Source: DASPKM01 sp036402175
GTDB lineage: Bacteria > Bacteroidota > Bacteroidia > Chitinophagales > Chitinophagaceae
Direction of reading: 5' to 3'
DNA length: 64,000 nucleotides
Assembly (NCBI GenBank): GCA_036402175.1
Contig: DASWTK010000052.1
Location: 1 to 64,000 of the forward strand
Part shown: positions 45,798 to 53,851 of the stretch, one piece after another
How the letters are laid out: every line of letters begins with the position of its first letter
Numbering within the stretch: position 1 is the stretch's first letter
The notes under the pieces: model-generated
Seen by the model: only the letters and a program-made list of their open reading frames with translations
Database searches by the model: none
What the model was told of the DNA's origin: nothing
Position numbers and translations under genes: made by a program

Positions 45798-46607
45798 ATG
45801 ACATCACGTTTATTCAGCAAATCGTCGGTACTGCTCCTGGCTATAGCTGCGATTGCATTTGTAAGTTGCAAGAAAGACAAATCAGGCCCTGGCAATCCCG
45901 GAAACCAGACAAAAAAGATTTCGCGTATTGAAGAAAACGGAAGCACAACCGCTTCGTTTGAGTACAATACCGACGGCACATTAAAAAAAGTAAGTACTAA
46001 ATTCGATGGCCCTCAAACAGCAGTGTTTAGTTTTACTTACGATAACCAGAAACGGCCAATTGAGGTTGCCTCTGACCAGGGATTTAAATCAAAGTATGTT
46101 TATGTGAATAACGTTTTGAAGCTTACAGAGAACTTCGAAGGCGCAACAAAGGTGTCGGAGAACAATTTCGCGTATGAAAATGGCAAACTGAAATCAAATA
46201 CTGTATTTACCGCTGTTCCTCAACCTGGCGGTAACACTGAGTACCATCCTACTTACAGGGCAGTTTATCATTACTATCCTACAGGCGCAGTTCAAAAAGT
46301 TTCAACTTACATCTTAAATCCTTTGTCTGGCGAACTGGAGCTCATGTTTGAATATGTGTATCAGCAATACGATGATAAAAAGAACCCTCTTGCTGTAATG
46401 TCAGATTTCAGCCAGGTTATCATGTTCCATCCGATACACGTGAACAACCCATTGATTGAAAAACTCTACGGCGCTAATGGAATTGTTGACGAAACAACCC
46501 AGAATGTTTACACTTATGATGCTGCCGGTTATCCATTGACCTGCAAATCAACTGTTACACCAACAGGCGGTACCCCATTAGTGAAAGATATTAAATACAT
46601 CTATTAG
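45798..46607 (+). CDS. Lipoprotein of unknown function with YD-like repeats
   Basis: A 269-residue lipoprotein (lipobox around FVSC, Cys about 20). The body repeats a loose motif of the type YDxxGxxxx (EYNTDGTLKKVS, TYDNQKRPIEVA, TYDAAGYPLTCKS), recalling short YD/RHS-like beta repeats seen in Bacteroidota surface lipoproteins. The start is at ATG 45798; the open frame extends upstream to 45675. It is bounded by terminators on both sides. Confidence 0.75.
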   Translation: MTSRLFSKSSVLLLAIAAIAFVSCKKDKSGPGNPGNQTKKISRIEENGSTTASFEYNTDGTLKKVSTKFDGPQTAVFSFTYDNQKRPIEVASDQGFKSKYVYVNNVLKLTENFEGATKVSENNFAYENGKLKSNTVFTAVPQPGGNTEYHPTYRAVYHYYPTGAVQKVSTYILNPLSGELELMFEYVYQQYDDKKNPLAVMSDFSQVIMFHPIHVNNPLIEKLYGANGIVDETTQNVYTYDAAGYPLTCKSTVTPTGGTPLVKDIKYIY

Positions 46608-46632
46608 AAAATTTTTCATACAGGCAGGTTTA

Positions 46633-46681
46633 AAAGATTGCCCTTGAGTTGTCACAAACAACTTCAGGGGCGGTCTTTTTA
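46633..46681 (+). terminator. Terminator after lipoprotein gene
   Basis: A long stem (about 46633-46652 with 46657-46677, some G-U pairs and one bulge) around a short loop is followed by a T run. Confidence 0.75.
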
Positions 46682-46721
46682 AGTGAAACAAACGATTTTT
46701 CTAAGGAGTAATTAAACAGTC

Positions 46722-47402
46722 ATGGAAAGACTTAATATTTTTAACCAGATTCACAAAGGGCTCCGGGCGATGTTATATAATACAGCGCTTACCATACAGC
46801 AAACTGATTTTTCAATTGAGGAGGAGGGAAAAGCAACCCTGAGAAAATTGAGAATAGTGCTGGATCTGTACAGTCAGCATGGAGATCACGAAGACAATAA
46901 GGTGTTTCCGAAAGTTCTCCACGCTTCAGCCGGGACAGTGGCCGCGCTGGAGGCAGAACATGACAAGGATGAACAGCTCATCAACGATCTGCTGCTTGAT
47001 ATCAGGAGATATAAAAATGCGAATGGCAAAGCCGATAGGGTTGCAATAGGGTATTCTATCCATCTTTCATTCCAGGAGTTTGTTGCATTCAATCTCCAGC
47101 ACATGTGTAAGGAGGAGAAGCTGATAAATCCTCTATTATGGCAGCATTATACCGACGATGAAATTGGCCAGATTCAACATGAGATCGTTAGCAGCATCTC
47201 TCCGGAGGATAATGCGCAATACGCGCGCTGGATGCTTCTCGGTTCAAATGATGCCGAGATCAGGTCATGGCTGGAGAAAGTTCGTGCAACGGCTCCCAGG
47301 CCGGTTTGGGACGGACTTTATCAATTAGCAACTGATGAACTTGGAGCAGAAAGGGTTTCAGGGATCATGTCACACGAGGTCACCAGAAGCGTCATATACT
47401 AG
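46722..47402 (+). CDS. Hemerythrin-like domain protein
   Basis: A 226-residue helical protein with the spacing of a hemerythrin/HHE domain in residues 1-140: His11, His53, His56 with Glu57, His80, and His127 with Glu131 (QHMCKEE). These could bind a di-iron centre used for oxygen or NO binding or iron repair. The C-terminal 85 residues are a separate helical segment. The hemerythrin call rests on the His/Glu pattern. Confidence 0.75.
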   Translation: MERLNIFNQIHKGLRAMLYNTALTIQQTDFSIEEEGKATLRKLRIVLDLYSQHGDHEDNKVFPKVLHASAGTVAALEAEHDKDEQLINDLLLDIRRYKNANGKADRVAIGYSIHLSFQEFVAFNLQHMCKEEKLINPLLWQHYTDDEIGQIQHEIVSSISPEDNAQYARWMLLGSNDAEIRSWLEKVRATAPRPVWDGLYQLATDELGAERVSGIMSHEVTRSVIY

Positions 47403-47502
47403 TACCAGGAGCCATCAATAAGGAAATAAACAGAAGGGGTTGATTATGACTCTTTCCATCAAATAAAGCCCACCAGGAAGCAGGTGAGTAATTAGGAAGC
47501 AG

Positions 47503-47533
47503 AGACCGCCATGTGGCGGTTTTTGCCTTTTTA
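47503..47533 (+). terminator. Terminator after hemerythrin-like gene
   Basis: ACCGCC (47505-47510) and GGCGGT (47515-47520) around ATGT, followed by TTTTGCCTTTTT. It lies about 100 bp after the stop codon. Confidence 0.8.
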
Positions 47534-47640
47534 TGTGAGGCTCTGAGTTGTCAAACACCCCCTTTCACATGTATATGCGGTTGACTAAGGCCAGATCCGG
47601 GAGTAATTTTAACCTGTTATTCAACCTCAACTAATTTAAC

Positions 47641-47871
47641 ATGAAACGGGTTTTTACAATCGCTGGTATCATTTTCCTCTTCATGGCAACTACCGTTGTT
47701 TATGGAGTTGCCGCAAAGCATAGCCATGACTCTGTACCCCAGTGCACCAGCGGTTGTGAAACCCCGCCAGCAATTACCTGCTCTCCCGAGGATGATGCGT
47801 CTATGACAGATTCAGATAAGCCGGTTGACTTAGCTCCCAATATTATTGTGAGAATGCTGGAGATCTATTAA
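47641..47871 (+). CDS. Small exported cysteine-containing protein
   Basis: A 76-residue protein with a signal peptide or N-terminal membrane segment (TIAGIIFLFMATTVVYGV) and a mature part with three Cys (QCTSGCE, ITCSPED) and an acidic stretch. Family unknown. It is convergent with chrA (12 bp gap). Confidence 0.6.
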   Translation: MKRVFTIAGIIFLFMATTVVYGVAAKHSHDSVPQCTSGCETPPAITCSPEDDASMTDSDKPVDLAPNIIVRMLEIY

Positions 47872-47883
47872 TTGGTTTCAATT

Positions 47884-49125
47884 CTATAATGCCGGGTATA
47901 GCCATCCGAGCAGGAGACACATAAAAACAATGACAGGGGCGGCAAGTCGTGTAAAAAGCAAAAGAAGGGTTGTTGCAAGAATCAACCCGATATTCATAAA
48001 ATTGATCGTATTGAATCCCGCCAGCGAAACATCCTTCATCATATAAAAGCTGGCTGCGAACATTATTCCTACTACAACAGCATTAATGCCTTCAAGCGCA
48101 CGGAACACCACTACATATTTTTTGAGGTTGTGCCATATCGGAAAAAAGAACAACACCAGCAGCGCACTGGGTAAAAAAATGGCAACGCTTCCGATGAGAC
48201 AGCCCAGTAATTGAAAATGCCAGCCCATATCTTTCATAGCGAGCCCACCGGCAAAAGATGCGATGGAAAAGACAGGTCCGGGAATAGCACGGATGATACC
48301 GGCTCCGTTGTAGAAATCATCTTTGTCAATCCTGATAACGTCGGGGTTGCGCTGAATAAGTTTTGGTGACTGGGGACGGGCTACAAATTGTTCGTACATG
48401 ATCGGTATCAATACCTGGCCGCCTCCGAAAACAAGGCTACCAAAACGATAGGTGTTTTCAAATAGATTGATAGGCCTGCGGTTAGGCCAGTTATTTTTTC
48501 TTGCCAGTTCACTGGTGATACCGGCTGCTATGAAAATAAAAGCGAACAGCCAGATATTGCCCCATTTGATTTTTTTCGGAGTTGTGTTTTTTTCAGGGAT
48601 CCTTTTATCACTCAGGTTGGTAACAAAACCTCCCAGCACTATCAGAACCGGAAAGATCCATGGCATCTTGAAAAGAAGGTAAGTGGCGACGGTGCTCACA
48701 AACATAATAGCATAAGTTGCGGTGTTCGTAACCGCAATTCTCAATCCCTTAATGGCCGCGAAAAGAAGGAAGCCTACCGCCATCGGCGGAATGAAGGTGA
48801 AGATCTTGGTTTGCGTTTTCTGAACATAAAATGAAAAACCTCCCATTAATATACATGCAGGGAGGATCCAGATAATCAATGTAAGAACCGCCAACGCTAC
48901 ACCACCACGTTTATATCCGACAAGCGTGAGCACTTGTGTGGAAGATGCTCCGGGTAGCAATTGACAGAAAGAATTGTATTCAAGTAGTTCCTGCTTGGTG
49001 AGATCCCTTCTTTTCTCGCAGAATGTTTTCATCATCATTCCCAGATGACCCTGCGGCCCCCCAAATGCGGTTATACTGTGTAAAAACACCGCTTTTAAAA
49101 AAGGGATATGTCGTAGCAATACCAT
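47884..49125 (-). CDS. chrA: Chromate transporter, long form
   Basis: A 413-residue ChrA with two homologous halves, each with a family motif: FGGPQGHLGMM near the N-terminus and FGGGQVLIPIM in the second half. The protein exports chromate. About ten hydrophobic segments are visible. No chrB regulator is adjacent. Confidence 0.92.
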   Translation of the reverse strand: MVLLRHIPFLKAVFLHSITAFGGPQGHLGMMMKTFCEKRRDLTKQELLEYNSFCQLLPGASSTQVLTLVGYKRGGVALAVLTLIIWILPACILMGGFSFYVQKTQTKIFTFIPPMAVGFLLFAAIKGLRIAVTNTATYAIMFVSTVATYLLFKMPWIFPVLIVLGGFVTNLSDKRIPEKNTTPKKIKWGNIWLFAFIFIAAGITSELARKNNWPNRRPINLFENTYRFGSLVFGGGQVLIPIMYEQFVARPQSPKLIQRNPDVIRIDKDDFYNGAGIIRAIPGPVFSIASFAGGLAMKDMGWHFQLLGCLIGSVAIFLPSALLVLFFFPIWHNLKKYVVVFRALEGINAVVVGIMFAASFYMMKDVSLAGFNTINFMNIGLILATTLLLLFTRLAAPVIVFMCLLLGWLYPAL

Positions 49126-49257
49126 CAGGCCTTTGGGGTTAGTTCAAAAAACAAACAGCCTTCAAATTAGCGATTGTGTAAAGATGCGCAAAGTATTTTG
49201 GAGTTGACCGGCTTCTGAATTTTTTGTTGTTTATATTTAATCTCAAGAATCTCCAAT

Positions 49258-50553
49258 ATGAAATACTTGTTATTCATCATTTGCATTATGGCAGTAAGCC
49301 TCACCGGTTATTCGCAGCGTACTCCCCAGGAAAGGATTGATGCGGCGGCAGACAAGCTGGAAGAAAAGACCATTGCATGGCGCAGGGATCTTCACCAGCA
49401 TCCTGAACTGGGAAATAGCGAAACGAGAACTGCAAAGCTGATTGCCGGGCACCTGAGATCGCTGGGTATGGAAGTCAGGGAGGGCGTGGCGAAAACAGGC
49501 GTGGTGGGAATACTTAGAGGTGGCAAGCCAGGACCGTGCATTGGTCTGCGCGCAGATATGGATGGACTTCCAATTGTGGAAAGAGTGAACATTCCGTTTG
49601 CATCGAAGGTCCGTTCAACCTACAATGGCCAGGATGTAGGGGTGATGCATGCCTGCGGACACGATTCGCATGTGGCAATATTGATGAGCGTGGCCGAAGT
49701 GCTTGCCGGAATGAAGAATGATCTGAAAGGCACTGTGAAATTTGTATTTCAGCCTGCAGAGGAAGGTCCCCCGGAAGGCGAAGAGGGCGGCGCACCCCTG
49801 ATGATTAAAGAAGGTGTACTTGAGAACCCTAAAGTTGATGTGATGTTCGGGCTTCACATCAATTCAAAAACGGAAGTTGGCCAGATAAAATACAGAAGCG
49901 GAGGAGTAATGGCTGCCTCCGACTGGTTCACCATAAAAGTAAAAGGAAAGGGAACACATGGGTCGACTCCATGGACCGGCGTTGATCCGGTAGCTGTTTC
50001 ATCACAGATCATAAATGGACTGCAGCATGTAGTGAGCAGGCAAACAGAGCTTACAAAAAATGCAGCGGTGATTTCGGTATGTGTGATCAAGGGAGGAGTC
50101 AGGGCTAATATCATACCCGAAGAAGTGGAACTTACCGGTACAATCCGCACACTGGATAAAAATATGCAGATAGATATTCATGAACGGATCAGGAATACCG
50201 CAACAAAAATTGCTGAAGCTTCGGGAGCGACCGCTGAGGTAGTGATTGACAATAAAACATTGGTTACTTATAACGATCCCGCGCTGATGAAAAAAATGCT
50301 GCCATCATTTATTAAGGTTGCAGGCGAAAAGAATGTTCTTGAAATGGAAGCGTCTACCGGAGCTGAAGACTTTTCATTTTTTGCTGAGAAGGTTCCTTCG
50401 CTTTTCTTTTTTCTGGGAGGAATGCCAAAAGGGAAAGACCCCAAAGATGCGTTTCCGCATCATACACCTGATTTTTACATTGATGAAAGCGGATTCAAAT
50501 TGGGCGTAAGGGCATTTTGTAACCTGGTGATTGATTACATGAATGCTAAATGA
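49258..50553 (+). CDS. Exported M20 family amidohydrolase
   Basis: A 431-residue metal-dependent amidohydrolase/peptidase with a signal peptide (ending LTGYSQ). Motifs of the M20D group: RDLHQHPELGNSE, GLRADMDGLPI, MHACGHDSHVAIL with the metal-binding His/Asp, and QPAEEG with the catalytic Glu. It would deacylate or hydrolyse N-acyl amino acids in the periplasm. Confidence 0.9.
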   Translation: MKYLLFIICIMAVSLTGYSQRTPQERIDAAADKLEEKTIAWRRDLHQHPELGNSETRTAKLIAGHLRSLGMEVREGVAKTGVVGILRGGKPGPCIGLRADMDGLPIVERVNIPFASKVRSTYNGQDVGVMHACGHDSHVAILMSVAEVLAGMKNDLKGTVKFVFQPAEEGPPEGEEGGAPLMIKEGVLENPKVDVMFGLHINSKTEVGQIKYRSGGVMAASDWFTIKVKGKGTHGSTPWTGVDPVAVSSQIINGLQHVVSRQTELTKNAAVISVCVIKGGVRANIIPEEVELTGTIRTLDKNMQIDIHERIRNTATKIAEASGATAEVVIDNKTLVTYNDPALMKKMLPSFIKVAGEKNVLEMEASTGAEDFSFFAEKVPSLFFFLGGMPKGKDPKDAFPHHTPDFYIDESGFKLGVRAFCNLVIDYMNAK

Positions 50554-50567
50554 TCAGTGAACAGGGT

Positions 50568-51509
50568 TTATTCCTGTTCAACTATTTTTCCATCGGCCCG
50601 TCCGGTAACAGGCATTGGAGAAACCCAACCGGAGGATGGTTCGTAATAGTTCCATAATAGTTTCGAAAGGCTGCGAATCAAAACCCACGCTTCATTATTT
50701 GGTGACCAGCTTTGGTCCTGAAGATTTTTTGTGATGACTGAAAATACATACGGACCATGTGGCGCCATAACCAGCAGCGTTTCGCTACGCGATTGATTCA
50801 CCGCACCGTTTTTGGATGCAACGAATACATGGGAAGGTATTTGCGATATTGCTACTTCATCCCAGAAGTTGCGTCCAAGTAACCGAAGCATTTGTTCGTC
50901 GGCCTTAGGGCTGATCAATGATTTGCGGTAAATCTTTTCCATTAATCCCGCCATTTCCCTTGGAGTAGTTTGTCCCCATCCATATTGGGTGCGATTCAAT
51001 TCTCTTCCTGGTGTTCTGGAGTTTACGCGCGTATTTTTGAATCCCATTGAATCGAGGAATTCATTTATTCTTGTTCCAGTGCCCGCCAGACTTTGCAGCC
51101 AGAGGCTTGCCGTATTATCACTCATGGTAAGCATGAGCATCATGATGCGGCTGATTGTAGTTTTTTCTCCGTTCTTGTATGACCCAAGTATATCCGCCCC
51201 TGCATATAATAATGAATCGGTATAGATGAGTTCCTGGTGATAATTCAATTCTCCTTTTTCAATCTTATTCATCACACCAATCAGTATGGGGATTTTGATC
51301 ATGCTGGCGGTAGGGAAGATGGAGTCTGGCTGAAAGCGTGCTACTTTGTTGGTGCGTAGATTTTTTACATAAACCCCTGCTACGCCATGGAAGTTTTTCA
51401 CCAGGTCATAAATGGAACGCTCTAATTTCTTATCAATTTTTTCCTGCGAGAAGCTGATGCAGGGGCAACAAATAATAAAGAGATAAAAAATTTTCCTGAA
51501 GCTGGTCAT
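50568..51509 (-). CDS. Class A beta-lactamase-like serine hydrolase
   Basis: A 313-residue exported protein (signal peptide ending CISFSQ). The serine-hydrolase motifs are present: Ser69-Lys72 in ASMIK, SDN (130-132), and KNG as the KTG-box near residue 238. No clear omega-loop Glu is seen, so whether it hydrolyses beta-lactams is uncertain; a peptidoglycan-related role is possible. Confidence 0.85.
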   Translation of the reverse strand: MTSFRKIFYLFIICCPCISFSQEKIDKKLERSIYDLVKNFHGVAGVYVKNLRTNKVARFQPDSIFPTASMIKIPILIGVMNKIEKGELNYHQELIYTDSLLYAGADILGSYKNGEKTTISRIMMLMLTMSDNTASLWLQSLAGTGTRINEFLDSMGFKNTRVNSRTPGRELNRTQYGWGQTTPREMAGLMEKIYRKSLISPKADEQMLRLLGRNFWDEVAISQIPSHVFVASKNGAVNQSRSETLLVMAPHGPYVFSVITKNLQDQSWSPNNEAWVLIRSLSKLLWNYYEPSSGWVSPMPVTGRADGKIVEQE

Positions 51510-51527
51510 GTTGATTGGTTGATGAAG

Positions 51528-52100
51528 TTATCTGTAATATCCATTTTTTTCAATCTCTTCTTTCACCTTATCGGGCACCAGGTATCTGATTGATTTTCCT
51601 TCCCTCACATTATTACGTATATGCGTAGCCGATATTTCGAGTAAAGGCGCATCCAGAATTTTTACGTTTTGATGCGCGGCTTGCTTTGGGATCTCAACTT
51701 CTGGTCTTTTATATATATAAATAGTGTGATGCTTCAGGATGTAATCAGGATTTTTCCACTTTGAAATATTCTGATAGCTATCGCTACCCATGATCACGGA
51801 AAATTCGTGCCGGGGGTATTTTTCCTGCAGATAGGCTAAGGTATCTGCGGTGTAGGATGGGCGTGGTAGCCTGAATTCGATATCGGATGCTTTAAGACCT
51901 GGTTCGTCATCAATTGCAAGTTGCAACAGTGCCAGCCTGTGAAATTCATTTAAAAGGGTGCCTGAAGGTTTGAAGGGGTTCTGGGGAGATACTACGAACC
52001 AGACCTGATTCAGATCGGCCTGTTGCCTGATGTGATTGGCAATTATAAGATGTCCTGTATGAACCGGGTTAAATGACCCGAAGTACAAGCCTATGCGCAT
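51528..52100 (-). CDS. nadD: Nicotinate-nucleotide adenylyltransferase
   Basis: A 190-residue nucleotidyltransferase with the typical N-terminus GSFNPVHTGHLIIA and the C-terminal ISATHIRNNVREGKSIRYLVP. It transfers AMP to nicotinate mononucleotide in NAD synthesis. It lies 18 bp upstream of the serine hydrolase gene and 14 bp downstream of feoA on the same strand. Confidence 0.95.
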   Translation of the reverse strand: MRIGLYFGSFNPVHTGHLIIANHIRQQADLNQVWFVVSPQNPFKPSGTLLNEFHRLALLQLAIDDEPGLKASDIEFRLPRPSYTADTLAYLQEKYPRHEFSVIMGSDSYQNISKWKNPDYILKHHTIYIYKRPEVEIPKQAAHQNVKILDAPLLEISATHIRNNVREGKSIRYLVPDKVKEEIEKNGYYR

Positions 52101-52114
52101 TGTATATCAGGGAG

Positions 52115-52345
52115 TTATCTGGTAATTTCAACAAATATAGCTTCAGCTTCGTTAACGCGCAAACTTAGATTATATCCGGCAACGGTAACCGAGATTGGAT
52201 CACCCCAGGGAGCAAACTGATCTAAACGGATTGATTCACCGGGAACACAACCCATTTCCATTAGTTTGAGTAGCAACTCGTTATCCTCTATGGAGTGTAT
52301 TTTGCCTTTTGAGCCCGGAGAAAGTTCTGACAACTTCTTGATCAT
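52115..52345 (-). CDS. FeoA-domain protein
   Basis: A 76-residue FeoA/SH3-like protein (LSELSPGSKGKIHSIE, LLLKLMEMGCVPGESIRL). FeoA normally binds the FeoB iron(II) transporter, but feoB is not adjacent. It is the first gene of a minus-strand group with nadD and the serine hydrolase, and divergent from ybeY. Confidence 0.85.
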   Translation of the reverse strand: MIKKLSELSPGSKGKIHSIEDNELLLKLMEMGCVPGESIRLDQFAPWGDPISVTVAGYNLSLRVNEAEAIFVEITR

Positions 52346-52398
52346 AAATCAACAACAAATGTAGCTTTGGTTTTTGTAGCATCATTACGATTTCCGAA

Positions 52399-52845
52399 AT
52401 GAAAAGTAGCAAGCCTGTTATTCAATTCCATTTTCAAAGTGTTTGCGCGCTGCCCGAGAGACGCAGACTGAAGAACGCAATTATTGACATATTTGCCGAC
52501 AACGGGGTTATTATCAATACATTAAACATAGTCTTTTGTTCAGATGCGTTTCTTCTTGATATCAATAGAGAATACTTGAATCATGATTATTATACAGATA
52601 TAATCACATTTAATTTGGCGGATACGGGAGCGCCGATTGATGGGGAAGTTTATATCAGTGTCGATAGAGTTAAGGAGAATGCCCGTACTGCTGGTGTTGT
52701 TTTTAACCACGAACTACACCGGGTGATTTTTCATGGGGTTCTTCATTTATGTGGGTATGATGATAAAACGAAAGCGCAGAGGCTGGTAATGGTTGATAAT
52801 GAAAATCAGTTGCTGGAGAGGTATTTTGTTTCACGTGAAACCTAA
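52399..52845 (+). CDS. ybeY: Endoribonuclease YbeY
   Basis: A 148-residue YbeY, needed for 16S rRNA 3' end maturation and ribosome quality control. The zinc motif appears as His112-Gly-Val-Leu-His116-Leu-Cys-Gly-Tyr-Asp-Asp122; the usual third ligand at 122 is His, here Asp. The last codons overlap a parS site. Confidence 0.9.
   Translation: MKSSKPVIQFHFQSVCALPERRRLKNAIIDIFADNGVIINTLNIVFCSDAFLLDINREYLNHDYYTDIITFNLADTGAPIDGEVYISVDRVKENARTAGVVFNHELHRVIFHGVLHLCGYDDKTKAQRLVMVDNENQLLERYFVSRET
52827..52842. promoter_or_regulatory. parS-like site 1
   Basis: TGTTTCACGTGAAACC matches the parS consensus TGTTTCACGTGAAACA at 15 of 16 positions. ParB binds parS to segregate the chromosome. The site overlaps the last codons and stop region of ybeY. 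Confidence 0.85.
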
Positions 52846-53017
52846 CACGAATTGAGGATTGGGTTGGATTGGAGGAGGATATGGAGCACGGATTTAGGAA
52901 GGATTAAGGGATTTCACGGATGAGAGTGGTTGCATTGTTATCATATTGAATAGGGTTGTTGGATCTGAATGGCGACTCTCAATAAGTTTTAGCATGGCTA
53001 TATCATATCTATTCCTG

Positions 53018-53740
53018 GGCATCGTCTATGTCGACAACAATTGAAAATTGCTCTTGTCTTAAGGGCATTGATTCGACACTATTAATTACACGACTGTTCC
53101 CATTGCCTGTTTGCGTGAAACCAGGCCTCGCCTGGATCTCAATCTCAACCCAAAATCGATATTATCTTACAGGCACTGACACTACAGTATTCGATACACG
53201 ACTGTTGCCACTACGTGTTTGTAAGAAACCAGTATTCGCCTGGATTTAAATGCCAACAGAAAACGGCTGTTGTCCTAAACGCATTGATGCGGTACTATTA
53301 ATTACACGACTGTTGTCACTACGTGTTTTTGTGAAAACCAGACACCGCTTGGATCTGCAACCCAACCGAAGGTCAGTCTTTTCTTGAAGGCCTTTGTGAA
53401 AACCAGACTCCACCTGGATAGACATCCCAACCGAAAGTCACTCTTCTCTTAAAGGCATTGATGAGACAGTATTCGGTACACGACTGTTGCTAAAGCTTGT
53501 TGTGAGGAACCAGACTTCGCTCGGATCAAAACCCTAACTGAAAATCACACTTTTATTTAAAGGGATTGATGCGACACCATTAATTACTTGACGGTTCCGA
53601 CTACGCGGTTGTATGAAACCAGGCTACGCTCGGATCTAAATACCAATTGAAAATTACTGTTGTCTTAAAACCACTGATTCGACATTATCCAACACTGACT
53701 GCTGCCACCATTTCTTGTGCGAAACCAGATGTCAACTGGG
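53018..53740. repeat. Degenerate 108-bp tandem repeat array, seven units
   Basis: Landmarks recur at near-constant spacing. The word CGACTGTT or a close variant starts at 53091, 53199, 53307, 53481, 53589 and 53696 (steps 108, 108, 174, 108, 107), and AACCAG at 53119, 53227, 53336, 53401, 53508, 53617 and 53724. The 174 step reflects one shortened unit. Units are quite divergent. 108 equals 36 codons, and several units can be read as related peptides (GIDSTLLITRLFPLPV in one), but stops and frameshifts occur. Each unit has an AACCAG segment preceded by GTGAAAC-like bases that resemble half of parS. Confidence 0.85.
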
Positions 53741-53783
53741 GGGTATTATCATTTCTGGTAATCTATTCCATTAAAAAAGCCAC

Positions 53784-53799
53784 CGTTTCACGTGGAACA
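53784..53799. promoter_or_regulatory. parS-like site 2
   Basis: CGTTTCACGTGGAACA matches the parS consensus TGTTTCACGTGAAACA at 14 of 16 positions. It lies 53 bp before the mnmG start and 957 bp from the first site. Confidence 0.75.
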
Positions 53800-53836
53800 C
53801 TAAAATCCTTCACAATACGTTGCGGCCTGAAGAACT

Positions 53837-53844
53837 TACCTTTG
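53837..53844 (+). promoter_or_regulatory. -7 element before mnmG
   Basis: TACCTTTG matches TAnnTTTG and ends seven bases before the mnmG ATG, which would give a very short leader. Confidence 0.45.
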
Positions 53845-53851
53845 CAAGTCT

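Larger units (their letters stand above)
52846..53851. other. Gene-free region between two parS sites before mnmG
   Basis: About 1 kb contains no convincing gene. It holds the second parS site, a 108-bp tandem repeat array, and a -7 element for mnmG near its end. Short reading frames (for example 53028-53249) arise from the repeat itself. Confidence 0.8.

Noticed and set aside
53028..53249. 73-codon frame in the repeat region
   Set aside because: It covers two repeat units only and ends at a stop inside the second; other units are interrupted. Treated as part of the repeat, not as a gene.
52846..53851. Replication origin in the repeat region itself
   Set aside because: Only weak TTATCC-type words are present, no cluster of good DnaA boxes; the 38 kb region is the better candidate.
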